Origin: Flavobacteriales bacterium
GTDB lineage: Bacteria > Bacteroidota > Bacteroidia > NS11-12g > UBA9320
NCBI GenBank assembly: GCA_020635455.1
Contig: JACJZT010000005.1
Coordinates: 248,001 to 312,000, forward strand
DNA: 64,000 nucleotides
Direction: 5' to 3'
Position numbers and translations under genes: made by a program. The notes beneath the pieces are model-generated. The model had not been told where the DNA came from. It did not search any database and saw nothing but the letters and a program-made list of their open reading frames with translations. This document shows, in pieces, positions 1 to 9,231 of this stretch (the first letter of the stretch is position 1; each line of letters starts with the position of its first letter).

Positions 1-1
1 T

Positions 2-406
2 TTTGGTTATTTATTTGCTGAAAAATTAAAAGCTTACGATTTCATAAAGAACCTTGACTATTTAATGCCTGTTCCTTTGCATCCTGTTAAATTAAGAATG
101 CGCGGTTTCAACCAGAGTCGTATACTTTGTAAAGGAATGCAGAATGTCATTTATTCTGATCTATCCTCTGACCTTGAAAGAATTGCCAATACAAGTTCGC
201 AAACCCGTAAAAAAAGATACCACAGATGGGAAAATGTTCATGGATCCTTTATTCTTAAAAATCCTGAAAAATATCAGAATAAATCTATTCTGCTTGTTGA
301 CGACGTTTTTACAACCGGTGCAACCCTTGAAGCATGCTATACTTCTTTGATTATAAATGGAATAGAAAAAATTGGAATGGTCACACTGGCGTGTGCGGTT
401 CAATAA
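2..406 (+). CDS. ComF family phosphoribosyltransferase, 3' part
   Basis: The gene is cut by the left edge of the window: the frame is open from base 2, so 134 residues are visible and the true start lies outside. A first internal ATG is at 65 but is not a sensible start, because upstream codons also read as protein (FGYLFAEKLK). It shows the ComF pattern VPLHPVKLRMRGFNQS followed near the end by the PRPP-binding loop ILLVDDVFTTGAT, characteristic of type I phosphoribosyltransferase folds. The family is linked to DNA uptake in competent bacteria, but in Bacteroidota its role is unproven. The N-terminal zinc-finger half expected in full-length ComF is outside the window. It converges on the next gene with no spacer. 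Confidence 0.88.
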   Translation, partial: FGYLFAEKLKAYDFIKNLDYLMPVPLHPVKLRMRGFNQSRILCKGMQNVIYSDLSSDLERIANTSSQTRKKRYHRWENVHGSFILKNPEKYQNKSILLVDDVFTTGATLEACYTSLIINGIEKIGMVTLACAVQ

Positions 407-2839
407 TTAATGCAACAACAACTTAACAGGCTCATAACCTTCTGCCCTTATTAGATAAATTCCTTTAGACAAAGAATTTACAGGTACCGTAAGAGTACTT
501 TTCCTGGAAATCTTGTATATACCTTGCTGTTGTCCTATTGTATTGAATATCCTGAATTCAAGATCCTTCTCGCTACTGTTTGAAATGCTGAATTCTTCTT
601 TTGCCGGATTTGGAGCGATATGAAGAGAGAGCAATTCAGATGCAACTTTGATACCGGTATTAAGAGAAATAACGTTTATTGCCGTGTTTGTAAGGATGGG
701 TTCCTGATAATCAAAATAAATATACGCTTTATTTCGTATCAACGTTGAAGGTTTCAAATCCGGTTTCAGATTTAAATTATATTCAATAAATCCCTGACTT
801 TGTTCAAAATTGGTTCCGCTGTCAGGCAAAAGGATATTCTTAAATTTCCATGCAAATTTATATCTTAGTTTTCCATCGGTACCTCTCCAGTAATGAGGCG
901 CAAAATCAACATTGTCCTCATGACTTACAGGGTTATAAAATACAGAAGGAATTTTAAGATTATTGTCCATACTATCCGAAACAACAATGTTGTAAGCAGT
1001 ATCGGTTCCCGTATTCTGAAACCTTATTTTGTAGTTAAGTTCAGGGGTCGAGGGCAGTATGAAAAAGTCTTGTTTGGTAACTTTATCATTCGGGTCGATG
1101 GCAGCAACGACTTTCTGAACTAACTTGAAGTTGTTATCGATGAGGTCTTCGTCCTGAATGTCTGTTGTATAAACTGTTACATCAAAATCCAGCATTGTGC
1201 TTAAAGGGATTTCAACAGGGATCTCAGCTTTTGCAGTAATGCAGAATCTATGGTTTGGCGCCAGGGTATGAATGGTCCACTCAATGGAATTGTTCATTTG
1301 CAGATCAGGCAGTGTACTAAAGTTCCAGTTTTCTAATCTTTGATCGTGTTTCAATAGTAATTTACCGGTCTCAAGATCTTCGGTCCCTTTATTTTCAACA
1401 CATAACTGATATTTTTCTGTAAAGCCCTGTCTTGCTCTCCAACCCGTGTAATCCTGCAAGCTAACTGCAGCATCTGTATGTTTTCCGGATGGGATCAGAC
1501 CAAAGTCAATTCCGGCTATTGTAAGATCTTTATAGTGTTTTGTTCCTATAAAACTTTCACAGGTTGATATGTGATACTTGGGAATCATCATTTCAACTGC
1601 ATGAACTTTCTTACTGCTGTCTACCGGGAAGAAATAATTGCCGTTGTAATCTGTTATCGTATAAATATTATCAGGTACCAGTTTGATCATAATACCCTTT
1701 GCAGGAAGCTCGCCATACTCCTGAGTGCAATTTTGATTCTGGTCCATAAATACTTTTCCTGCTATGATGGCGGAACCAAAATTAAGTACTCCTGTCTTAT
1801 TAAGTGACAAACCTTGATGTGCATAAAAAGATCCGCTAACGTACACCTGATTTTGCCCACCAAGTTTAACATCAGCTCCGAGGTAATCAAAATTTGGAAA
1901 GTTCCAATTCATCCCATCCCAATACATTAAGCTCATTTGCTCATTTAAAGCAGTGTTGAAGAATGATCCGGACACCCAAAGCAAATTTCCAACCTGGTGA
2001 ATATCAGAAACCGATGCGATATCAATATCATTCAATCCTCCCGAAATATCGTCCCAGTTTCCCTGATTCGCACTCTGATAAGCGAATGACAATTTACCCT
2101 GAAGGTTTTTGGATACAATGACCAGACGATTGTTATACTTACCCATTCCAACGAAACCAAAAAGACCCGGTGGATTTTCTACGATCTTCCATACATTGTT
2201 TTCATAATAACTAAAATACTTCTTATCAGGATCTAAAAATGCGGTGAACAAACCAATCGCCCATACCTTTCCACCACAATACTCAAAATCAGAATAATAA
2301 TCATTTACATCCTGTGTGGCCGGACTGTAGGCAAATATGTCAAAATCATTATCGTTAACCTTTAACATTGAAACATCGGTGGTGTTATACATTATTTTAC
2401 CACAGATCAGAAGCTCTGAGCCAGTTTCAATAAATTTGACGGTGTTTTGCACGAAAACCGGATTAGGGTCTGTTACCAGACTCCACTCAACTCCGTTGTA
2501 TTTAAGGACATATAGATGTTGAGTTTTGCTATTCTTTATGGCGAAATACAAAATTCCCTTGTAAAAATAGATCTGATTTGCAAGGCGTTCCGAAGGTGAG
2601 GTAGCTATTGTGTTTAAAATTGACTGAGGTATGTCTCTCTGCTCTATCCAAAAGTGACCATCCCATTTATCAATCCTGTAGTCACCATTAACCTTGCTCA
2701 ATACAAATAAATGATCGGAAGTTGAAGAAATTATGTTCTCAGAATTTATCTGGCCGTTACCCAAAGGCAAGATCACCTGTGCATTGGCATTTAAAACCAG
2801 CATTACAAAAATTATCAATATGGAACCTACTCTATTCAT
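407..2839 (-). CDS. T9SS type A sorting domain secreted protein (DUF7619-like)
   Basis: An 810-residue secreted protein. Residues 1-20 form a signal peptide ending NANAQ. About 330 residues follow with WDG/WNF-type repeats resembling a beta-propeller without clear family. Around residues 355-415 there is an SdrD/carboxypeptidase-regulatory-like domain (GKVFMDQNQNC, then ITDYNGNYFFPVD). Residues about 470-730 match the DUF7619/DUF11-like repeat domain (IDPNDKVTKQDF, FQNTGTDTAYNIVVSDSM, NKAYIYFDYQEPILTNTA). The last 75 residues are a T9SS type A sorting domain (IAPNPAKEEFSI ... LSKGIYLIRAEG). It is the last gene of a three-gene operon and overlaps the beta-barrel gene by 4 nt (ATGA), so the sigma factor upstream probably sits in the same transcript. 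Function on the cell surface is unknown. Confidence 0.85.
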   Translation of the reverse strand: MNRVGSILIIFVMLVLNANAQVILPLGNGQINSENIISSTSDHLFVLSKVNGDYRIDKWDGHFWIEQRDIPQSILNTIATSPSERLANQIYFYKGILYFAIKNSKTQHLYVLKYNGVEWSLVTDPNPVFVQNTVKFIETGSELLICGKIMYNTTDVSMLKVNDNDFDIFAYSPATQDVNDYYSDFEYCGGKVWAIGLFTAFLDPDKKYFSYYENNVWKIVENPPGLFGFVGMGKYNNRLVIVSKNLQGKLSFAYQSANQGNWDDISGGLNDIDIASVSDIHQVGNLLWVSGSFFNTALNEQMSLMYWDGMNWNFPNFDYLGADVKLGGQNQVYVSGSFYAHQGLSLNKTGVLNFGSAIIAGKVFMDQNQNCTQEYGELPAKGIMIKLVPDNIYTITDYNGNYFFPVDSSKKVHAVEMMIPKYHISTCESFIGTKHYKDLTIAGIDFGLIPSGKHTDAAVSLQDYTGWRARQGFTEKYQLCVENKGTEDLETGKLLLKHDQRLENWNFSTLPDLQMNNSIEWTIHTLAPNHRFCITAKAEIPVEIPLSTMLDFDVTVYTTDIQDEDLIDNNFKLVQKVVAAIDPNDKVTKQDFFILPSTPELNYKIRFQNTGTDTAYNIVVSDSMDNNLKIPSVFYNPVSHEDNVDFAPHYWRGTDGKLRYKFAWKFKNILLPDSGTNFEQSQGFIEYNLNLKPDLKPSTLIRNKAYIYFDYQEPILTNTAINVISLNTGIKVASELLSLHIAPNPAKEEFSISNSSEKDLEFRIFNTIGQQQGIYKISRKSTLTVPVNSLSKGIYLIRAEGYEPVKLLLH

Positions 2840-4110
2840 AATTTACCCCCTTTCAAAATGTAATTCACATTAATATTTATTCCATAATTGTAATTCTTTG
2901 ACGACAACGGATATTTGCTATCATAGGCTGATCCGAACATCATGTTAAAATTGGGCTCTGCCGTAAAAATAATATTATTTTTCGTTTTATAGAATATACC
3001 GGTTGAAACAGAAGCTCCTAAATTCCATTTTTTGATATTGCGGTTACGATTCAGATCTTCAAGTCTGATATCGGTAGGATTTGCAAACATTCCACTTGAA
3101 CTTAAAAGCCTGGATACATTCAAACCCAATTTACTTTCCAAGCCCCATTTCGAGTTAAAATAGGTCCTGTTTCCTAATAACAAAGGAATGCTGATATACT
3201 TGATGGATGTTTTCCCTTTATATAAATAGAACTCCCTGTCTATAGGAATGTAATCGTCTATTTCATTATAGGTATTAACCCTGGGTACTGAGTCAATGTA
3301 GTAATCATAATTTCTGCTAACGGAATAGTTCTGAGCATAAATACCACTTCTGAAATAGAATTTATCCGTATAGGTTATTTGAACATTAAGACCATTATTA
3401 AACCCGTTTCCGGCACTGGATGCGCCATCTATAGTAGAAAAATAATACTTATTCAGCAATTTGGAGTTGTTAATGTCCAGGTTTTCAATTCCTATAGCAG
3501 GTGCGATGTTCAGTCCCAATTCCAAAGCAAGTTTTCTGCTTTTGATCTCCGATTTGGGTTGGGGTTTATTCAGAGCCAGTAAATCAGATAAGTAAACTTC
3601 ATTAAGGATCTCAGGAGACATATTCTTTACGGATTTACCTTTCAAACTGATGGGAAACATCTCTAGTTGCTTGCTACTAGTGACTTCTGGAAGATTATGA
3701 TCAACTGCAGGAATCTTTTTTGTATGAGATCTTTCGGGATATTTAACAACATTTTTTGTTGAGTGGTTGTCCGATATCTGAGTTCTTGAATTATCCTTTT
3801 TCTCAACGGAACCATCAGAGTGTTCAATTAAACCATCAACTGAAGGTTTTGTAGTTGATGTCTCACCACTAATGGAAGTTGGTTTGTTTATAACTGAATT
3901 CTCCGTAATTCCGGAATATTTTTCATACGCTATAAAGGAAACTGCTGCACCAACAAATAAAAGAACCGAAGCCCACCATAAAATTAAACGGCGCTTTCTT
4001 TTCTGAAGTTTTTGTTCGATCAGACCCCAGTCAGACAATGGTATTTCCCCCTTAAAGTCCTTAAACTTTTCCTGAAGAATTTTGTCAATATTTAGCCTTT
4101 CTCTATCCAA
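2836..4110 (-). CDS. Inner-membrane-anchored outer-membrane beta-barrel-like protein, anti-sigma context
   Basis: A 424-residue protein with an unusual layout. Residues 1-37 are charged and cytoplasmic-looking (DKILQEKFKDFKGEIPLSDW, then a KRKRR cluster). Residues about 40-62 form one membrane helix (LILWWASVLLFVGAAVSFIAY), followed by about 120 low-complexity Ser/Thr/Lys residues. The C-terminal 230 residues alternate like an outer-membrane beta-barrel (YFRSGIYAQNYSVSRNYDYY, YISIPLLLGNRTYFNSKWG, and a final strand NYGININVNYIL). The family is common in Bacteroidota next to ECF sigma genes, where the N-terminus plausibly acts as the anti-sigma part. Here it overlaps the ECF gene by 8 nt and the T9SS gene by 4 nt, which supports that role. 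Direct sigma binding is inference. Confidence 0.72.
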   Translation of the reverse strand: MDRERLNIDKILQEKFKDFKGEIPLSDWGLIEQKLQKRKRRLILWWASVLLFVGAAVSFIAYEKYSGITENSVINKPTSISGETSTTKPSVDGLIEHSDGSVEKKDNSRTQISDNHSTKNVVKYPERSHTKKIPAVDHNLPEVTSSKQLEMFPISLKGKSVKNMSPEILNEVYLSDLLALNKPQPKSEIKSRKLALELGLNIAPAIGIENLDINNSKLLNKYYFSTIDGASSAGNGFNNGLNVQITYTDKFYFRSGIYAQNYSVSRNYDYYIDSVPRVNTYNEIDDYIPIDREFYLYKGKTSIKYISIPLLLGNRTYFNSKWGLESKLGLNVSRLLSSSGMFANPTDIRLEDLNRNRNIKKWNLGASVSTGIFYKTKNNIIFTAEPNFNMMFGSAYDSKYPLSSKNYNYGININVNYILKGGKL

Positions 4111-4678
4111 TTAGATCTTCGTTCTCTTTAATTAATTCTATAAGCAAAACCCGTGCCCTGCTTAGTCTGCTTTTAGATGATCCCACCTGAATATCAAGTT
4201 CTTCAGCAATTTGCTGATGAGACAAACCATCTATCGAATACATGTTTATTATCTGACGATAAATGTCGGGAAGCAAGGATATATAATGTAATATTTTTTC
4301 AACCGGCAGAGATCTGAGTGTTTCTTCTACTTCCTCATCTTCAACAATTGCAGCTTCTGTTTTTACGGCTACTACAGGATCATTAATATCCAAATGATAG
4401 ACTTTATTCTCCTTTTTATTGAGATTTGTAAGACAAGTATTGATGAATATTCTTGTCATCCAGGTTTCAAGAGCACTATTACCTTTAAAAGATTTCATTT
4501 TGGTAAAAACCTTAATAAATCCTTCCTGGGCCATATCCCTGGCAGATTCGTAGCTGTTGCTATATCTTAAACATACTCCCATCATTCTTTCAGAAAACAT
4601 CTCAAACAATAATTTTTGAGCTTGTCTATCATTTTGCTTGCAGCCCTCAATGATCTCATAAAGCTCCTTATTGTTCAA
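4103..4678 (-). CDS. ECF-type RNA polymerase sigma factor
   Basis: A 191-residue sigma-70 family ECF factor that directs RNA polymerase to a specific promoter set. Region 2 covers about residues 22-90 (LFEMFSERMMGVCLRYS, DMAQEGFIKVFTKM, ALETWMTRIFINTCLTNL). Region 4 covers about 125-180 (LLPDIYRQIINMYSIDGLSH, QQIAEELDIQVGSSKSRLSR), the helix-turn-helix that contacts the -35 element. The acidic linker VEDEEVEET lies between them. It is the first gene of an operon with a membrane-anchored barrel protein and a T9SS surface protein and overlaps the former by 8 nt, pointing to translational coupling. No consensus -7 TAnnTTTG box was found upstream, so it may autoregulate. Confidence 0.93.
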   Translation of the reverse strand: MNNKELYEIIEGCKQNDRQAQKLLFEMFSERMMGVCLRYSNSYESARDMAQEGFIKVFTKMKSFKGNSALETWMTRIFINTCLTNLNKKENKVYHLDINDPVVAVKTEAAIVEDEEVEETLRSLPVEKILHYISLLPDIYRQIINMYSIDGLSHQQIAEELDIQVGSSKSRLSRARVLLIELIKENEDLIG

Positions 4679-4840
4679 CGTTTGTATATTAATAGACTAA
4701 AAAAACGGGAATGGTTGCAAATATTAATGAAAAATTTTAATATTTTTTTTAAATAAAACGATTGATATTCTGATGATTAATCGAAAATTTCACTTTTGTT
4801 TTGCTAAGATCTCTTATAATCATTTCACAAAAATCCGGAT

Positions 4841-4870
4841 AAAAAAAAAGGGGTTCTCATCGAACCCCTT
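4841..4870 (-). terminator. Rho-independent terminator after the 1389-residue T9SS gene
   Basis: A 9-bp stem (4848-4856 with 4862-4870, sequence AAGGGGTTC/GAACCCCTT) closes a 5-nt loop. On the minus strand it is followed by a run of U encoded by the A-run at 4841-4849. It sits 20 nt past the stop codon at 4890. Confidence 0.8.
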
Positions 4871-4889
4871 CCTTTTGTATGATAATTCT

Positions 4890-7800
4890 CTATTTGCTTA
4901 GAGATATTGTTCTGGTAATTTGTTTACCTGCAACCATCATTCGGATGTGGTATAAACCATTTGCCTGGTTGCTCAGATCAAGAGTTTCGATACCACTTTG
5001 TCCGTGGATGTTGTTCACTGAAGTTACCAATGCACCGGTTGAGTTGAATACCATAATGTTCACATCTTCCGGAGTAGCAAAATTATAACTTACATTAACT
5101 TCTCCTGTAGTTGGGTTAGGATAAACATTGATCGCCTTATCATTGGTTATGTCATTAACAGACCCGGTTATGGTTGGGAACAATCTGCTAACCCAAATAG
5201 TTCTTTCGTATGGTAAACTTACGTTACCGCTTAAGTCTGTTACTCTGAAGGTAACGGTATATAATCCTTCTTCATACGTGTTAAGATCGTTATAAAGAAC
5301 CTCAAGTCTTGGACGAAGAACAGCCGGAGCATCATAGTTGTCTGTGATGGTCAAACCTGCAGAAGCATCTATCGTTGAATATAAACCAACGTTCATAGAA
5401 GCACCATTGATAACAGGTCTTTCAGAGTCAACAACTCTAACATAACGTCTTCTGGTTGTAACGTTACCACTACCATCCGTAGCTACGAATTCGTCGAAAT
5501 ACAAACCTAAAACGTAAGCATTTACATTACTGGTTCTGGTTAAAGAAACCTGAGAATTGTTGTAATAGTTGTCAGAAGCACTTGCCTGTACAGAATTGTA
5601 TGGGTTGTTTACTTCATGAATAACAGTATCTAAGGTATTAAGGTTGATGGTAGGACCAACATAATCGTCTACTATGTAGTTGTAGGTTTTTGTAACTGCC
5701 ATGTTACCAGATCCGTCAGTTGCATCATAGATCAAGGAATAAGTTCCTTTGAAACGAGTATCAACCGGACCTGAAGCACCTGGAGTTACCATAAGTTGTG
5801 GCTTATCGTAATTGTCGGTTACTGCAGTTCTGTCAATGAATACAGATACGATCTGAACTTTAACGTTGTTGCTGGCATCAGCATCTGTGTTATTGATAAC
5901 TGGTTTCTCAGTGTCACGTACAATAATTACTCTTGTTTTGGTAGAATTGTTACCGGCTACGTCGTTAACAGTATATGTTTTGTAATAAGTACCAATAGTA
6001 TTTACGTCAACGGTACCTGTGATCACAATTGCATTGGTAATGTTACCATCTTTGTTGTCCATTGCAGTAGCACCATCTTCAACATAAGTATCCTTAATTA
6101 CTTCAAGGTAAACGGTATCGTTACCATTTAGAGTAAGTACAGGAGCAGTCTGGTCTTTAACAACATAGATAACACGAGTTACAGGTAAAGCCTTGTTTCC
6201 TCCTGCATCAGTTACGTTGTAGGTAACATAGTAGATACCGGTGAACAACATATCAAGGTCAGAAGTAATTACAACTTTAGAGCTGATATCTCCTTCGGTT
6301 GGATCAATTGCTGTAGCACCATATTCGGTATAAGTAGTACCAACTTCAAGGTATAAGGTATCGTCGTTGTTCAAGGTAAGAACCGGAGCCTGGTTATCAT
6401 TAGTGATAATCACTGTGTAATCTTCAAACTCTCCAATTCGGTTAGCACCATTCACACCTGAAGAAGCTCCACAAGGAAGGTTAGGATCGTTTGAGTAACT
6501 TGCTCCTATCCTCATTCTTGATTTTCCTTCAAATGCCTTGGTGTAATCAGGTACAGTAAATTTAGCAGTGAAGGTGTTGTTTGTACCGGCAGCTTCACTG
6601 GCAACCAATTCACCTGCATCTACGAAATCACCGTCAATGTTCCAGTCGATCCATACTTTACGGGTCATTGGGTTAACGTTGGTATTTCGTGATACCGTGA
6701 TCTCATAAGTAGAACCATACTGAACGTTAGCCTTCATATCGGTATTGGTGTAATCATCGTATCCAAGATCGTTGTTGTCAGATTTGTTGCTGATCAACAC
6801 AACATTGTCTTTATCGGTAAGAATCACTTCGTTGATGGCAACATCAGAAGAAGCAGAAATACCTAATAGAGGAGTACAATGCTCAACTGCAATAATGTAA
6901 TCAGCTTTAATAACCTGCACGCTGGTAGCAGCAGAATCTAATGAATTCCAAGCTCTTAGAGAAACAGTATATTTACCTTTTGCGTTAAAGGTTACTGCGA
7001 TTTCCTGATCGTTTGGAGTGGTACTGTTAACATAAGAAACAGTTCCGGGGAAGAAATTCCACTGGTACATATTTGTTTTAACCGCTTTGTTTGGCAATGG
7101 GTTGAAAGCCATTAATTTTACGGTTTGTCCTGTATTCGGACGACGGTTATCTGCACTGAAGTCAACTTCAGCTTTCTTATGTGGAGTAACTACAACCACT
7201 TTTTTGATCTTATAATCGGTACCCATACAAGTACTTACGGTCAATCGAACATCATAGGTATTGTCGGTTAAAATAGCATATTCAAGATCTTTGGTGTAAG
7301 CAACTTCTCCGTATCCGGGCTCAATGTCCCATACAAAATCTGCTTTACCTAAAGCGTTCAAAGAAGTGTTTATAAAAGTATATGTATTTGGGTTGTAAAG
7401 AGTATCCGGAATATCAAAATCCGCATCCGGAGGAACAATAGGACCTCTTTCAGTAGTCCAGCTTGCAATAAATCCTGAGTCGTTTCCTGAACCGTTAGAG
7501 GTAAAGTAAACGTATAGTGCACCTGAAGTAGCAACAATAGGAGTGGTTAAGGAAGGAGCGTTACCTGCAGTGAAACCATTTCCGGTATGAAGTGGAGTTC
7601 CGGTAGCATCAATACCATCGTAAACTCTTAGGATATCACCTGACGCAACTTTGAACTGGTGGAACTGAAGGTTGATCTTTTTGGCTCCGCAAGGAATGAT
7701 GGTAGCATAATCCACACGATTGTTGGAATAATTACCGGTTCTTCCTCCGTCGTCAATAAGGTTACCGCTTTGCTCATAAATTGGCTGAACGGTACCTGCA

Positions 7801-9059
7801 CCAAGGTTGTTGTCTTTAAACGGAGTTACACGTATATAGTTCGGTTTACAAAGAACACTGGAAGGTCCTAAGTTATTTGAAGTTTGTAAACAAACCGTAT
7901 ATGTACCAATGGTATTGAAGAAAACTTCAGGATTTGCATTGGTGTATGGGTCGTTACCTACCAAATTGTTGTTATAGGTCTCAACGTCGATACGGGTATT
8001 AACCGAATCTTTAGGGTCGAACATATACCAGCTCCAGTAGGTTGGTCCGTTTTGAGAAAGGTCTATGAAATCAACGGTTCCGAAACGTTCAACTTCGTTT
8101 GTGTTTGAAGCAAAATCTACAATTGGCTTAGAAGTAGGATTTACAATATTGATGCATCTTAAAACGGAATCTCGTCCTAAACAATTTTGGCTCTTTAAAC
8201 GTACACACTGATTACCTGCTGAACCAAATATATGTGTGGCATTGGTAGTAACATATTCTATAGAACCGTTATCATCAACATCCCACTGGTGAGCAATGTA
8301 ACCGGTTTGGTTGCTGTTGGTCATTTTTACGGGAGTACCAACATAAGCAGTTGATGGCATGTAGAAACCTGCTGCCAAGCTGGTTGGGTTTGCAAGGTCT
8401 ATGGTATAATCTTCCGTTTCACCATAATAGTAGGTTGGGCTTCCGCTAATACCTGTTGGACAAGGACTGTTAGCGTTTAACTGATAAGAATACGAAGACA
8501 TCAAACGCATTCTTGAAGTTCCGGCAGTTACACCACATGGTACGGTAAATGTATTGGCTGTTAATGCACCACCTACAAAAGGAAACTTACCTCCGGTATT
8601 CATTTGAGACCATCCGTTTGACATGTACTCATTTGCTGAGAAAACACCATCACGGTTCAAATCGATCCAGCAATAAATGTAAACTGAATAAGTACCTCCG
8701 CTGGTGCTTGTACCATAACTGGCACTGGTTTCCAAGGTGTACTTCGAACCAGAAGATAATGAGAAACTTGGTTTGGTACTCATAAGAGAATACCCGTTTC
8801 CTACTGTGTTGGTAGAAGTACTGAAACCGGCATTGCATGCTGCTGCCGGCATCTGCATAAGGTAATTGCCGGAAACATCCTTAATGTTTACCCTTTCAAT
8901 AGGGAAATAATAATAATTGCTGTAGGCACATCCGTAATAGGAATAACCTTCACAATAACTTTGCGCTTGAGTTTGATTGAAAGATGAACTTCCCATCAAA
9001 CCAAGAAGCATCAGGATTAATCCTAATACTTTGTGGTTGGTAGTAAATTTTTTTGTCAT
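4890..9059 (-). CDS. Giant multidomain T9SS surface protein (GEVED, PKD, CUB, DUF5011-like)
   Basis: A 1389-residue secreted protein. Residues 1-33 are a signal peptide ending QTQAQ. A GEVED domain (about 60-215; CWIDLNRDGVFSANEY, YGETEDYTIDL) is followed by two PKD-type domains, a CUB-like domain around 420-545 (ILRVYDGIDATGTPLHTG), two more PKD-like domains, and a second GEVED (about 740-900; WIDWNIDGDFVDAGELV, GEFEDYTVII). Then come four to five tandem DUF5011-type Ig repeats (about 905-1290; LEVGTTYTEYGATAIDPTEG type with VTDAGGN turns). The last 75 residues are a T9SS type A sorting domain (INVYPNPTTGEVNVSY, ANGLYHIRMMVAG). The organisation suits an adhesin or matrix protein carried by T9SS to the surface; ligand unknown. 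It has its own terminator and a candidate promoter, so it is monocistronic. Confidence 0.88.
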   Translation of the reverse strand: MTKKFTTNHKVLGLILMLLGLMGSSSFNQTQAQSYCEGYSYYGCAYSNYYYFPIERVNIKDVSGNYLMQMPAAACNAGFSTSTNTVGNGYSLMSTKPSFSLSSGSKYTLETSASYGTSTSGGTYSVYIYCWIDLNRDGVFSANEYMSNGWSQMNTGGKFPFVGGALTANTFTVPCGVTAGTSRMRLMSSYSYQLNANSPCPTGISGSPTYYYGETEDYTIDLANPTSLAAGFYMPSTAYVGTPVKMTNSNQTGYIAHQWDVDDNGSIEYVTTNATHIFGSAGNQCVRLKSQNCLGRDSVLRCINIVNPTSKPIVDFASNTNEVERFGTVDFIDLSQNGPTYWSWYMFDPKDSVNTRIDVETYNNNLVGNDPYTNANPEVFFNTIGTYTVCLQTSNNLGPSSVLCKPNYIRVTPFKDNNLGAGTVQPIYEQSGNLIDDGGRTGNYSNNRVDYATIIPCGAKKINLQFHQFKVASGDILRVYDGIDATGTPLHTGNGFTAGNAPSLTTPIVATSGALYVYFTSNGSGNDSGFIASWTTERGPIVPPDADFDIPDTLYNPNTYTFINTSLNALGKADFVWDIEPGYGEVAYTKDLEYAILTDNTYDVRLTVSTCMGTDYKIKKVVVVTPHKKAEVDFSADNRRPNTGQTVKLMAFNPLPNKAVKTNMYQWNFFPGTVSYVNSTTPNDQEIAVTFNAKGKYTVSLRAWNSLDSAATSVQVIKADYIIAVEHCTPLLGISASSDVAINEVILTDKDNVVLISNKSDNNDLGYDDYTNTDMKANVQYGSTYEITVSRNTNVNPMTRKVWIDWNIDGDFVDAGELVASEAAGTNNTFTAKFTVPDYTKAFEGKSRMRIGASYSNDPNLPCGASSGVNGANRIGEFEDYTVIITNDNQAPVLTLNNDDTLYLEVGTTYTEYGATAIDPTEGDISSKVVITSDLDMLFTGIYYVTYNVTDAGGNKALPVTRVIYVVKDQTAPVLTLNGNDTVYLEVIKDTYVEDGATAMDNKDGNITNAIVITGTVDVNTIGTYYKTYTVNDVAGNNSTKTRVIIVRDTEKPVINNTDADASNNVKVQIVSVFIDRTAVTDNYDKPQLMVTPGASGPVDTRFKGTYSLIYDATDGSGNMAVTKTYNYIVDDYVGPTINLNTLDTVIHEVNNPYNSVQASASDNYYNNSQVSLTRTSNVNAYVLGLYFDEFVATDGSGNVTTRRRYVRVVDSERPVINGASMNVGLYSTIDASAGLTITDNYDAPAVLRPRLEVLYNDLNTYEEGLYTVTFRVTDLSGNVSLPYERTIWVSRLFPTITGSVNDITNDKAINVYPNPTTGEVNVSYNFATPEDVNIMVFNSTGALVTSVNNIHGQSGIETLDLSNQANGLYHIRMMVAGKQITRTISLSK

Positions 9060-9099
9060 ATTCGTTTTTTTATTTTTAAAAATGAAACAATCTAGTTTT

Positions 9100-9107
9100 C
9101 AAACTTA
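9100..9107 (-). promoter_or_regulatory. Candidate -7 box for the 1389-residue surface protein
   Basis: The minus strand reads TAAGTTTG, a full match to the Bacteroidota -7 consensus TAnnTTTG, about 40 nt before the start codon at 9059. No clear -33 TTTG lies at the usual distance, so confidence is moderate. Confidence 0.45.
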
Positions 9108-9231
9108 AGAAAACTCACAATATATTTGACCGTAAAACTTGGAAAAGTTGCCTAAATCAAAGAAAATAAAAAAAAATAAAAATATAACTTACTGACAATC
9201 AGTATACTTATATTTTTTTAATGACACAAAT

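Noticed and set aside
4711..4730. A -7 box for the ECF sigma gene (minus strand AATATTTG)
   Set aside because: It mismatches the conserved T of TAnnTTTG and no -33 element is at the proper distance.
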